From Henriciella pelagia (lineage in GTDB: Bacteria; Pseudomonadota; Alphaproteobacteria; Caulobacterales; Hyphomonadaceae): a stretch of DNA of 64,000 nt. Where the stretch lies: positions 157,994 to 221,993 of the forward strand of contig NZ_NCSU01000008.1 of the NCBI RefSeq assembly GCF_002088945.1, written 5' to 3'. Position numbers and translations under genes: made by a program. Below are positions 1 to 8,140 of the stretch, one piece after another (positions within the stretch are counted from its first letter, which is position 1; every line of letters begins with the position of its first letter). The notes beneath the pieces are model-generated. The model was not told the origin of the DNA, did not search any database, and saw nothing but the letters and a program-made list of their open reading frames with translations.

Positions 1-820
1 GTGCAGGGTCGCGCGTGTCCGGCACATCCTTCTGAACCATCTCGATTGCATTGGCGGGAATGATTTCGAAACTGGTCACCGTGTCGCCGGCATGGTCGCG
101 GGTGAGAGCGAGAAGGTCGACGACATCCTGCGGCGTCTTGCAGATCACCCAGGCCGTGGCCTTTGCGACCTTGGGGAAGAGTTTCAGCGTTGCGGCGGTG
201 ATCAGGCCGAGCGTGCCCTCGGCGCCAGCAAAAAGGTGCTTGAGGTCATAGCCTGTATTGTTCTTGCGAAGGCCCGACAGGCCGTCCCAGACCTCGCCCG
301 AAGGCAGGACGACTTCCAGTCCGAGAATGAGATCGCGCATCATGCCATATCGCAGAACGGCGACGCCGCCCGCATTGGTCGAGATGAGGCCGCCAATGGT
401 CGCCTGGCCTTCTGACCCGAGCGAGAGGGGGAACAGCCGGTTGGCTTCATCGGCGGCATTCTGGGCATTCACGAGCGGTGCGCCGGCTTCGATGGTGAGG
501 GAGTTGTTGAGCGTGTCGACAGCCCGCACGCGCGTCATCCGTCGCATGGACACGGTGATCTCGCCATGCGGCGTGCCGCCATCGACGAGACCGGTATTGC
601 CGCCCTGCGGCACCATGGCGATGCGATGCTGTGCACAGAGCCGGACAAGGCTGGCTGCTTCGTCGGTCGATCCCGGCATGGCGAGGAAGGGGGTTTCGCC
701 CGGCCAAGTGCCGCGCCAGGGGGAGGCGGCCTGCTTCAGGGCGTCGGCCTCCATGCTCCAGCCCTTCGGGCCTAGCAGGGCCTTTGCGCCATCGAGAAAT
801 GCGGGAGTAAGCTCGGTCAT
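1..820 (-). CDS. FAD-binding oxidoreductase, GlcD / D-2-hydroxyglutarate dehydrogenase type (3' end outside window)
   Basis: The product is a flavoprotein of the vanillyl-alcohol-oxidase superfamily that probably oxidises a D-2-hydroxyacid and passes electrons onward. About 273 N-terminal residues are visible. The FAD-binding (PCMH) domain is clear: a PQGGNTGLVDGG loop, then SLGSEGQATIGGLISTNAGG, then RYGMMRDLILGLEVVLPSG and a GAEGTLGLIT segment, all classic for the glycolate oxidase GlcD/D2HGDH group. The C-terminal substrate domain lies beyond position 1. The start ATG (818-820) overlaps nothing upstream except the stop of the PaiB-like gene (ATGA, 4 bp), so the two genes are probably translationally coupled. 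The exact substrate cannot be told from this part. Confidence 0.88.
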   Translation of the reverse strand, partial: MTELTPAFLDGAKALLGPKGWSMEADALKQAASPWRGTWPGETPFLAMPGSTDEAASLVRLCAQHRIAMVPQGGNTGLVDGGTPHGEITVSMRRMTRVRAVDTLNNSLTIEAGAPLVNAQNAADEANRLFPLSLGSEGQATIGGLISTNAGGVAVLRYGMMRDLILGLEVVLPSGEVWDGLSGLRKNNTGYDLKHLFAGAEGTLGLITAATLKLFPKVAKATAWVICKTPQDVVDLLALTRDHAGDTVTSFEIIPANAIEMVQKDVPDTRDPA

Positions 821-1422
821 GTGTCTCGTTCCATCATGGCGGAGATGGTTGGGTCTCCGCCAGCGGCTTTCAAGTGCGCGCCGGCGCGTTTGCGCGCCTC
901 GGCGGGTTTGTTCTGGCTGATCTTGGTGATGCCCTGAAGACGGTCAGGCGCAAGGGTATAGGCCACGATGCCGCCAAGCATGGTCTCGAAGCGGCCGGGG
1001 CTCATTTTCGCCCGGGTCCATTCGGGCTTGGGGTAGAGGTCGCCCTCAAACCGTTCAGACAGGCGATCAAGGAGCGCTGTCTTGCCTGAATCGTCCAGCG
1101 CGCGCACCGGCCCTTCCGCCTCGACGGAAAGATAGTTCCAGGTCGGGACTTCGTCGTTCTGTTCGTACCAGTCCGGCGAGATGTAATCGTGCGGCCCGGA
1201 GAAGACGAGGAGGGCCCGTCCGCTGGCCTCGATGGCGCGCGCAGCCGGATTGCCGCGCGACAGGTGAAAGCTGAGCACGCCCTCGCGGTCGACCAGGACA
1301 GGCGTATGCGCAACGACTGGTCTTGTTTCAGCGACAGAGATGACGAGGGCAAAAGGCCAGGCATCGATCCGGCGAAGGAGCCGGTCGCGGTCAGTTTCGA
1401 GAAAGGCCGGGGCCGGATGCAT
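817..1422 (-). CDS. FMN-binding PaiB-family protein
   Basis: A 201-residue protein of the PaiB family (FMN-binding split barrel, often annotated as a negative transcriptional regulator). Typical landmarks are HTPVLVDREGVLSFHLSRGNP near residues 39-59, FSGPHDYISPDWY near 74-86, the VPTWNYLSVEAEG segment and the C-terminal GITKISQNKP motif near 163-172. Length matches the family (about 200-210 residues). It lies in a minus-strand run: the Sua5-type gene ends 9 bp upstream, and its own stop overlaps the next start by 4 bp. The family name implies regulation but this protein could equally be a flavin reductase-like enzyme; the sequence does not decide. Confidence 0.85.
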   Translation of the reverse strand: MHPAPAFLETDRDRLLRRIDAWPFALVISVAETRPVVAHTPVLVDREGVLSFHLSRGNPAARAIEASGRALLVFSGPHDYISPDWYEQNDEVPTWNYLSVEAEGPVRALDDSGKTALLDRLSERFEGDLYPKPEWTRAKMSPGRFETMLGGIVAYTLAPDRLQGITKISQNKPAEARKRAGAHLKAAGGDPTISAMMERDT

Positions 1423-1431
1423 TTTCCCGTT

Positions 1432-2367
1432 CTAGTCGCGATTGGCGGCGCGTTCCAGACGGTCATTTATGGCAAGGCCCAATCCGGCTTCGGGAATCGG
1501 GGCGACAGCGATGCGGTCATGCGTCTCATCAAGCTTTCGCAGCATGGAGAAGAGGTTTGCCGCGGCCTCAGTGAGGCTGGCTGAGGGTGAGAGGTTCAGC
1601 GTCGCGTCGCCCGGGCCGAAACCGAGATAGGCTTCACCGGGCCCAGGCGCTGCGGCATTGAGGCGGAGGCGGGCATTCGGTGCATAATGACGAAGAAGCT
1701 GGCCGGGCGAGATTGGTGCGCCCGCCTCCCCGCCGCGCGTGAGGCCGGGCCAGATGGCGTTAATATCATTGGGGCTGATTGTGCCCGGCCGCAGGAGGAC
1801 AGGGGCTTCGCCGCGCGCATCAATCACTGTCGATTCCAGGCCTTCCGAACAATCGCCGCCGTCGAGGATGAAGTCGAGTTTGGTGCCGAGGTCTGCGGCG
1901 ACATGAGCGGCACTGGTCGGGCTGATGCGGCCTGACGGGTTTGCGGACGGCGCCACCAGTGGGCGGCCTGTCGCTTCCAGCAACGCACGGGCGACGGGAT
2001 GCGCAGGGACACGGATGGCGAGCGTTTCCAGGCCAGCCCTCGCGAGGTCGCAGACTGTGGTTGTGTGGGTGGCCTTCACGACCAGCGTCAGTGGCCCCGG
2101 CCAGAAATGTCGGGCCAGCATCCTGGCAGCCTCGCTGAAGCGGCCCTGCCCGAAGGCCGTCTCTATGGAAGCGACGTGCGCGATGAGCGGGTTGAAGACG
2201 GGGCGTTCCTTCACCCTGTATATGCGCGCAACTGCGTCAGGATTGGTCGCATCCCCGGCGAGACCGTACACCGTCTCGGTGGGCATGGCGACGAGGCCGC
2301 CTTCAAGCAGGCAGGTCGCCGCCTTTTTAATGGCGTCGGCGTCAGGTTTGAGGACAGGCGCTGTCAT
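1432..2367 (-). CDS. tsaC: L-threonylcarbamoyladenylate synthase, Sua5/YrdC type
   Basis: Makes threonylcarbamoyl-AMP from threonine, bicarbonate and ATP, the first step of the universal t6A37 tRNA modification. The N-terminal YrdC domain shows GGLVAMPTETVYGLAGDA (ATP/threonine pocket), KERPVFNPLIAHV, FWPGPLTLV, IRVPAHP and APSANPSGRISPTSA. The extra C-terminal domain (after LLRPGTI, about residues 210-311) marks the long Sua5 form rather than the short YrdC form. I place the start at ATG 2365-2367 (MTAPVLKPD...); an in-frame TTG at 2391 would add eight residues but has no ribosome site. It follows the b561-YceI gene, whose stop is at 2392. Confidence 0.92.
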   Translation of the reverse strand: MTAPVLKPDADAIKKAATCLLEGGLVAMPTETVYGLAGDATNPDAVARIYRVKERPVFNPLIAHVASIETAFGQGRFSEAARMLARHFWPGPLTLVVKATHTTTVCDLARAGLETLAIRVPAHPVARALLEATGRPLVAPSANPSGRISPTSAAHVAADLGTKLDFILDGGDCSEGLESTVIDARGEAPVLLRPGTISPNDINAIWPGLTRGGEAGAPISPGQLLRHYAPNARLRLNAAAPGPGEAYLGFGPGDATLNLSPSASLTEAAANLFSMLRKLDETHDRIAVAPIPEAGLGLAINDRLERAANRD

Positions 2368-2391
2368 GGTGCGCCCGCGCTTAGCACCCAA

Positions 2392-3585
2392 TCAGGATTT
2401 ACGCGAGGCCAGCACTTCAACATCAATCAGCACATTCTCACCGACCCAGTCTGCGGTCGGGTCTGATGTCTGGCCGAGATTGAGGGGCGTCCGCTGGACG
2501 GTCGCCTCACCCTTCATGCGCGCCTCATTGCCATCAATGTCGAGTTCGAAGGTGAAAGGCACGGTGACCGAGCTGTCCTTGATGGCAAGGGTAAGGTCTG
2601 CGCTGTAGCGACCGTCGCCGGTCTTCTGGAAGTTTTCCAGCGTCGCAGTGGCGGTTGGAAAGCCGCTGACATTGAACCATTCGGCGGATTTCAGACTGTC
2701 GGTGTAGAGCTTCTTGCTGGCGGTCACCGAGCCTGTGCGGACCGTGATGACGGCGCGGGCGTCTGCGAGCTGTTCCGGGTCGAACCGGATGTTGGCGTTC
2801 CAGTCTCCGAACGCGCCTTCATACTCGCTGCCATCATGAATGCCTGAGAAATAGATGCCGGACTGGGCGGGATCGACTGTCCAGTTCGAGGACATGTTCG
2901 CCGGTGTCTCACTGGTTGTGGTCGATGCGCCGGAGCCGCCGGTGAATAGCATCGGGACAAAGGCGATGAGGGCGAAAAAGCCTATGGCAGCCCCGAAGGC
3001 GGCGAGGAAGCCGCGCGGCGGTGGGCTGGGCTTGTCGGTCTTGCCGAACAGGCCGGGGAGCATCCGCTTCAGCACGCCTTCTTCAGCCGAAATCTCGTGC
3101 TTCACCGCACCAGCCACATGCAGACCCAGCAGGACGATTGCGACCCAGGCGAGCTTTGAGTGGAAGAATTCGACAATGGCGTGGCCTGTCTCGTTCGCGA
3201 GAAAGCTGACGCCTGGAATGTCTGGCCAGCTGACAAGGCCGAATATCACGGTTGGAATATCGAAATCGTGGGACGTCGAAACCAGCAGCCAGCCAGTGAG
3301 TGGCATGGCCAGCATCAGCCCGTAAAAGGCCCAGTGGACAAGGTGGCTTGCTGTCTTCTCAAGCGGTTTCATGTCATCGGGAAGGGGCGGCGGCGGGTTC
3401 ATCACCCGCCACACAATCCTGGCGATGGTCAGGACCAGGATCGTGATGCCAATCGACTTATGCAGCTGGTAGAGGCTCTCATTGCCGTCCATGTTCCAGC
3501 CGAGGGCGATCATGCCGATGATGCCGAGCGCGATTGCCCAGTGCAGGGCAATCGCTATGGCGCTATAGCGGGACGATACGGTCAT
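2392..3585 (-). CDS. Cytochrome b561 - YceI fusion protein
   Basis: A 397-residue two-domain membrane protein. Residues 1 to about 180 form a cytochrome b561/Ni-hydrogenase-type four-helix b-cytochrome: HWAIALGIIGMIALGW, LHKSIGITILVLTIARIVWR, HWAFYGLMLAMPLTGWLL and WVAIVLLGLHVAGAVKHE carry the expected haem-ligand histidines. A fifth hydrophobic stretch (about 196-215) leads into a YceI-like lipocalin-fold domain (about 230-397) beginning NWTVDPAQSGIYFSG. YceI proteins bind polyisoprenoids or quinone-like lipids, so the fusion suggests electron exchange with a bound isoprenoid quinone (inference). The gene is 17 bp downstream of a YceI lipoprotein and shares its direction, giving a b561/YceI operon. 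Confidence 0.9.
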   Translation of the reverse strand: MTVSSRYSAIAIALHWAIALGIIGMIALGWNMDGNESLYQLHKSIGITILVLTIARIVWRVMNPPPPLPDDMKPLEKTASHLVHWAFYGLMLAMPLTGWLLVSTSHDFDIPTVIFGLVSWPDIPGVSFLANETGHAIVEFFHSKLAWVAIVLLGLHVAGAVKHEISAEEGVLKRMLPGLFGKTDKPSPPPRGFLAAFGAAIGFFALIAFVPMLFTGGSGASTTTSETPANMSSNWTVDPAQSGIYFSGIHDGSEYEGAFGDWNANIRFDPEQLADARAVITVRTGSVTASKKLYTDSLKSAEWFNVSGFPTATATLENFQKTGDGRYSADLTLAIKDSSVTVPFTFELDIDGNEARMKGEATVQRTPLNLGQTSDPTADWVGENVLIDVEVLASRKS

Positions 3586-3602
3586 GGGGCGTGTAAATGC
3601 CT

Positions 3603-4343
3603 CTATTCTTCGTTCTCGAGGAATTCACCTGAGAACTCGATGACGACCTCGTCGGAGATGATGCCGGGCAATGAGTCCTGGCCGAAGGCCGAGCGGCTGA
3701 TCGTTGTCGTGGCGTCGAAGCCGATGAGACTACGTTCGCCATACCAAGGGGCACTGCCGACACCATTGTAGGTGACGTCGAGGGTGACGGGCCGGGTGGC
3801 ACCCAGAAAAGTGAGATTGCCGGTCACGGTGCCGGTATTCTCGCCAGTCTTTGTGACGCTGGTCGAGACGAAGGTGATTTCCGGATACTCGGTAGCATTG
3901 AGGAAGCGGCTGTCCTTGCTGAGCGCCTCCGGCCATGTGTCATACTCGCTGTCGGGATGTCCGGCCTTGTAGTCTGCGCGGTAGTTCACATTGAGGCCGA
4001 GCGGATTGATCCTTGCCGTCAGTGTCGACGCTTCCGGCGCGTCTGGGTCGAAATCCAGCGTGGCGTCGAAATCAGTGAAGTCGACCGTGTATTCCGACAG
4101 CCCATTGTGCATCACCGTGAAGGACAGGAAGGCGTGGGTTGGTTCAATGCTGTAGGTCGCGGCATGCGCAACCGGGGTTTCGGCGGGCGCTTCTGGTTCG
4201 GCAGTCTCGGGTTCGGCCGTTTCGGTGTCGGCGGTTTCCGCCGGAGGCATAGTCGCTTCGATCTCGATCGAATCCTCGCCTTGCGAACAGGCCGCGATGA
4301 AAATGGCGCTCGCTCCAGCGAGCAGGAAGGTGGAAAGTTTCAT
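3603..4343 (-). CDS. YceI-family lipoprotein
   Basis: A 246-residue exported protein. The N-terminus MKLSTFLLAGASAIFIAAC is a lipoprotein signal with a Cys-containing lipobox at residue 19, followed by an acidic, Thr/Glu/Pro-rich linker (about 25-60, with repeated ETAEPE). The YceI domain (about 62-246) begins ATYSIEPTHAFLSFTVMHNGLS and contains FLNATEYPEITF, a NLTFLGATRPVTLDV strand and a C-terminal EFSGEF. YceI folds as an elongated beta-barrel that holds a polyisoprenoid chain. It is closely related to the following periplasmic YceI protein, so the pair probably came from a duplication. It lies between that gene and the b561-YceI fusion in one operon. Confidence 0.9.
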   Translation of the reverse strand: MKLSTFLLAGASAIFIAACSQGEDSIEIEATMPPAETADTETAEPETAEPEAPAETPVAHAATYSIEPTHAFLSFTVMHNGLSEYTVDFTDFDATLDFDPDAPEASTLTARINPLGLNVNYRADYKAGHPDSEYDTWPEALSKDSRFLNATEYPEITFVSTSVTKTGENTGTVTGNLTFLGATRPVTLDVTYNGVGSAPWYGERSLIGFDATTTISRSAFGQDSLPGIISDEVVIEFSGEFLENEE

Positions 4344-4372
4344 GGGTCTGACCCTTGCGTCGTTCGGTTAGA

Positions 4373-4993
4373 CTATTCGTTCTGCAGGAATTCGCCTGAG
4401 AACTCGATCCTTGTTTCGTCGGAAATCATGCCGAGCATGGCGGTCATGCCGAAGTCCGAGCGCTTGATCGTGGTTTCAGCTGAAAACCCCAGCAGGTCTC
4501 TCTCTCCGTACCAGGGGACGTTGGCGGTGCCATTATAGGTCACGTCCATGGTGACTGGCCTGGTCACACCCAGGAAGGTGAGGTCACCGGTTACGGTGCC
4601 GGTGAAGTCGCCGGTCTGCTCGGCGCTGGTCGAGACGAAGGTGATCTCCGGAAATTCGTCGCCATTGAGGAAGCGGTCATCGGTGGAAAGTTCTGTGTGC
4701 CATTCGGCGCGCTTGGCTTCGTCCGGATAATTGGTTTCGAGCGCCATCGGATTGATCGTGACGGTGATCGAGGAAGCGGACAGGTCTTCTGGATCAAATT
4801 CCAGCGTCGCATCGAAATCAGTGAAGTTCACCGTATAACCGGACAGGCCATTGTGGCGCACCGTCCATGTCAGGAAAGCATGCGTCTTGTCGAGCTGGTA
4901 AGTGTCCGCAGCCACGCCTTCGAGCGTCTGCTCGGCAAGTGCGGGGGCCGCGATTAGGGCGGCGACCGAGACGGATGCGATGATATTGCGCAT
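4373..4993 (-). CDS. Periplasmic YceI-family protein
   Basis: A 206-residue soluble YceI protein with a Sec signal (MRNIIASVSVAALIAAPALA, cleavage after ALA). The mature domain begins YQLDKTHAFLTWTVRHNGLS and follows the same pattern as the neighbouring lipoprotein: FLNGDEFPEITF, DLTFLGVTRPVTMDV, VPWYGERDLLGF and a C-terminal EFSGEFLQNE. The start is set by a strong AAAGGAGAA site just upstream of ATG 4991-4993; an upstream in-frame start would add nine residues ahead of the signal and is less likely. It is the first gene of the three-gene YceI/b561 run and is divergent from the acyl-CoA dehydrogenase gene. Confidence 0.92.
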   Translation of the reverse strand: MRNIIASVSVAALIAAPALAEQTLEGVAADTYQLDKTHAFLTWTVRHNGLSGYTVNFTDFDATLEFDPEDLSASSITVTINPMALETNYPDEAKRAEWHTELSTDDRFLNGDEFPEITFVSTSAEQTGDFTGTVTGDLTFLGVTRPVTMDVTYNGTANVPWYGERDLLGFSAETTIKRSDFGMTAMLGMISDETRIEFSGEFLQNE

Positions 4994-5113
4994 GGATGTT
5001 CTCCTTTGAGTATCCGACATGTATCTGCTCTGCTGAGATTAACCTAGGTCGCATTCAGTTTTATTGCGACCAATAGAAAATGCTTCATAGCACATATCCG
5101 GGAGGTGCATGAG

Positions 5114-6880
5114 ATGGCGTACGAGGCCCCAGTCGAAGATATGGCGTTCGCGCTGAAGTCAATGGCACGCCTTGACCGTTTGTCGGGCAGGGCGTTCCCG
5201 GAGTTCGACATGGAGCTGATCGAGCCGGTGCTGGAAGAGGCTGGCAAGCTGGCGAGCGAAGTGCTGGCACCGCTCAATCAGCCGGGCGACGAACAGGGCG
5301 CACAGCTGACAGGTGACGGCGTTGTTGCGCCACACGGCTTTGCCGAGGCCTACCGCCAATTTGTCGAAGGTGGCTGGATGGGGCTTGCTGCGCCGGTCGA
5401 ATGGGGCGGGCAGGGCCTGCCGAAAGTGCTGGCAAATGCGGTGCTGGAGCTGATCCACGGGGCGAATATGAGCTTCGGGCTCTGTCCGATGTTGAGCCTT
5501 GGTGCCATCGAGGCGCTGGTGGCGCATGGCGCACGCGAGCAGCAGGAAAAATACCTGCCAAAACTGATTACTGGGGAATGGACCGGCACGATGAACCTCA
5601 CGGAGCCGCAGGCCGGTTCGGATGTCGGCGCGCTGAAGTCGAAGGCCGTTCCGAATGGCGACGGCTCCTATGCGATCTCAGGCCAGAAGATCTACATCAC
5701 CTGGGGCGATCACGACATGGCGGAGAATATCATCCACCTGGTGCTGGCCCGGCTGCCGCAGGCGCCCGCGGGCTCTCGCGGTATCTCGCTCTTTGTTGTC
5801 CCGAAAGTTCTGGTGAAGGATGATGGCACGCTGGGCGAGCGCAATAAGGTCCAGTGCATCGGGCTCGAAAAGAAGATCGGCATCCACGCCTCACCAACCT
5901 GTGTGATGGAATATGATGGTGCGACGGGGTGGCTTGTGGGCGAAGAGAACAAGGGGCTGGCCTGCATGTTCACCATGATGAATTCGGCGCGCCTCAATGT
6001 CGGCCTTGAAGGCGTCGGGGTCGGTGAAGCGGCCTATCAGACCGCCTATGCCTATGCGCAGGAGCGCAAACAGGGCAAGGCGGATGGCGTCGATGGGCCC
6101 GCGCCGATCCTTCATCATGCCGACATTCGCCGGACACTCACGACCATGCGCGCTAATGTGATGGCTGCTCGGTCGATCTGTTATGCATGCGGCGTGGCGG
6201 CGGATCTCGCTGAAACGTGCGAAGATGAGTCAGAGCGCGAAGCGGCGCGTCTGCGCGAAGAATTGCTGACGCCGATTGCAAAAGCCTGGGCGACGGATGT
6301 TGGTGTCGATGTGGCAAGCCTTGGCGTGCAGATCCATGGCGGCATGGGCTTCATGAACGAGACATTGGCCGCGCAGCTTTACCGCGATGCGCGGATTGCG
6401 CCGATCTATGAAGGCACGAATGGTATCCAGGCCATTGATCTTGTAGGCCGCAAGCTCTCCATGGCGGGCGGCAGGGCGATGGAGGACATGATCGTCGAAG
6501 TGCAGGCAACCGCCCGGACGGCGCGTGAAACGAATGACCCGCAACTGGTCCAGATTGCCGACCGGCTGGCGGCAGCTGCCGATGCGCTGAAAGAGGCGAC
6601 GACCTGGATGGCCGAGGCGATGAAGGCTGACAAGGAAAAGGGCCTCTCCGGCGCGACAGCGTATCTGAAGCTCGCCGGCGATGTGATCGGCGGGCATTTC
6701 CTGACGATGGGCGCGCTGGCCGGGCGCCAGGAAAGCGGGCCGCTGCGTGGGCGGATGACAGCTCTGGCCGGCTTCTTCGCCGAGACATCCCTCGCCGAAG
6801 CACCGGGCAGGGTGTCGGGCATCACGCGCGGTGGCGACAGCTTCCTCGCCGAGAGCGACGCACTGTTCGGCCTCGCCTAG
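5114..6880 (+). CDS. Acyl-CoA dehydrogenase (long form, about 588 residues)
   Basis: FAD-dependent alpha,beta-dehydrogenation of an acyl-CoA. The length and C-terminal extension fit the longer acyl-CoA dehydrogenase group that includes DmdC-like enzymes rather than the 380-residue short forms. Visible features: the FAD/substrate signature GTMNLTEPQAGSDVG, then YAISGQKIYITWGDHD, a central ARLNVGLEGVGVGEAAYQ helix, VDVASLGVQIHGGMGFMNE and the catalytic-base region IYEGTNGIQAIDLVGRKL. The GGAGG at 5101-5105 sits 8 bp before ATG 5114, so I prefer that start to the in-frame GTG at 5105. Its stop overlaps the convergent MFS gene by 4 bp. The natural acyl chain is not deducible. Confidence 0.93.
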   Translation: MAYEAPVEDMAFALKSMARLDRLSGRAFPEFDMELIEPVLEEAGKLASEVLAPLNQPGDEQGAQLTGDGVVAPHGFAEAYRQFVEGGWMGLAAPVEWGGQGLPKVLANAVLELIHGANMSFGLCPMLSLGAIEALVAHGAREQQEKYLPKLITGEWTGTMNLTEPQAGSDVGALKSKAVPNGDGSYAISGQKIYITWGDHDMAENIIHLVLARLPQAPAGSRGISLFVVPKVLVKDDGTLGERNKVQCIGLEKKIGIHASPTCVMEYDGATGWLVGEENKGLACMFTMMNSARLNVGLEGVGVGEAAYQTAYAYAQERKQGKADGVDGPAPILHHADIRRTLTTMRANVMAARSICYACGVAADLAETCEDESEREAARLREELLTPIAKAWATDVGVDVASLGVQIHGGMGFMNETLAAQLYRDARIAPIYEGTNGIQAIDLVGRKLSMAGGRAMEDMIVEVQATARTARETNDPQLVQIADRLAAAADALKEATTWMAEAMKADKEKGLSGATAYLKLAGDVIGGHFLTMGALAGRQESGPLRGRMTALAGFFAETSLAEAPGRVSGITRGGDSFLAESDALFGLA

Positions 6881-8085
6881 GCGCTGCGCGCAACGAGTCT
6901 CGGAGAAATCAGACCCAGCACGGCGCAAGCGAGGATGCACCAGCCGGCCATCCACAAGAGCTGGGTTGGCAGGGCGATGCCGATATCGATCAGCGCCCCT
7001 GTCAGCCCCGGTCCGAGCGCGGTTGAGAAGACCATGGCGGACATCACGACGGAACGGATGGAGCCGAGGTATCTGATTCCGTAAGTTTCGGGCCACAGCG
7101 CGCCGAGCAGGGTCGCCGTGAAGCCGTTGCTGACGCCGATCAGGAACATGAAGACATAGATCCCCCAGACGGCATCGAGCAGACCGGCGACAGCGCTTGC
7201 CAGCGCTAGAGGCAGCAGGAAGAAGGGCAGGAGGCGGGACGCGCCAAACCGGTCGACCAGCTGTCCGCAGATGAGGGCAAAACAGACACTGGTCAGTGCG
7301 AGGATCGGAAATGCGCCTGCAAATGCGAGCGGGCTGTAACCTCTCAGTTCCACGAGATAGTCCTGGTGGAAGAAGATGGTGGTGCCGATAAAGGGCGGGG
7401 CGAGGACGCAGGCCAGCATCAGGTAGAACAGTGGATCGCGGAGCACTTCGGCAAGGCGCCAGTCCCGTGCTGTGCGTTCCGGCGTGTCCGAGACCTCATT
7501 GCTGGAGGGGCTGCGGTCGACAGACCAGAGTAGCCTGACGAGTGGTAGGGTGAAAACGAGCAGGGTTATGGCCGCGACGACCCAGCCAGCCTGCCACCCG
7601 ATCGTGGCTGCCGCGAAAGAGAAGGCGACGGGCAGGATCGCGGTGCCGCCCTCGATACCGGGTGCTACCAGTGAGATCGCCCGCCCACGATTGGCGGAAA
7701 ACCACCGGCCCGTTTCGGTGAAAGCCGTGTGGGTCATCATGCCCTGACCGAAGAGGCGAAGCATGTAGAGCGCAAGCACCATGACGATCACCGATGGGGC
7801 GTAGGCGATCAGCAGGCAGGCCGCGGCAAGACAGGGAAGCACAAACAGGATGACCTTTCGACCGGGCATATAGTCCAGCGTGCGGCCGAGGAAGGAAAGC
7901 GTGGCGGCGCTGCCAAGTGTGGCGAGCATGTAGGTGAGGCCGAATTCGCCATCGGTGAGGTCGAACTTTGCGCGCAGCTCCTCGCCAGACAGGCCGATGA
8001 AGAAAGTCTGCCCGAAGGAGGAGAAGAAGGTCAGCAGGAAGCCGCCGGCGATCCATCGCGCATTTGTCTTCAGGAAAGCAAACAT
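6877..8085 (-). CDS. Major facilitator superfamily transporter
   Basis: A 402-residue inner-membrane transporter with about twelve hydrophobic helices in two six-helix halves. The first helix is WIAGGFLLTFFSSFGQTFFIGLSG. Between helices 2 and 3 is LGRTLDYMPGRKVILF, the family's cytoplasmic loop (motif A, here LGRTLDYMPGRK). The halves are joined by the hydrophilic VDRSPSSNEVSDTPERTARDWRL loop region. The second half contains GQLVDRFGASRLLPF, the matching loop. Substrate unknown; the overall pattern resembles the oxalate/formate-antiporter-like or nitrate-type carboxylate MFS groups only loosely. The gene is convergent with the acyl-CoA dehydrogenase and overlaps its stop by 4 bp. Confidence 0.9.
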   Translation of the reverse strand: MFAFLKTNARWIAGGFLLTFFSSFGQTFFIGLSGEELRAKFDLTDGEFGLTYMLATLGSAATLSFLGRTLDYMPGRKVILFVLPCLAAACLLIAYAPSVIVMVLALYMLRLFGQGMMTHTAFTETGRWFSANRGRAISLVAPGIEGGTAILPVAFSFAAATIGWQAGWVVAAITLLVFTLPLVRLLWSVDRSPSSNEVSDTPERTARDWRLAEVLRDPLFYLMLACVLAPPFIGTTIFFHQDYLVELRGYSPLAFAGAFPILALTSVCFALICGQLVDRFGASRLLPFFLLPLALASAVAGLLDAVWGIYVFMFLIGVSNGFTATLLGALWPETYGIRYLGSIRSVVMSAMVFSTALGPGLTGALIDIGIALPTQLLWMAGWCILACAVLGLISPRLVARSA

Positions 8086-8140
8086 GCCGCCCTTGTGACG
8101 CGCTTTACCGGGTTTGCAAATGCCCGATCAGGAAGGGCGG

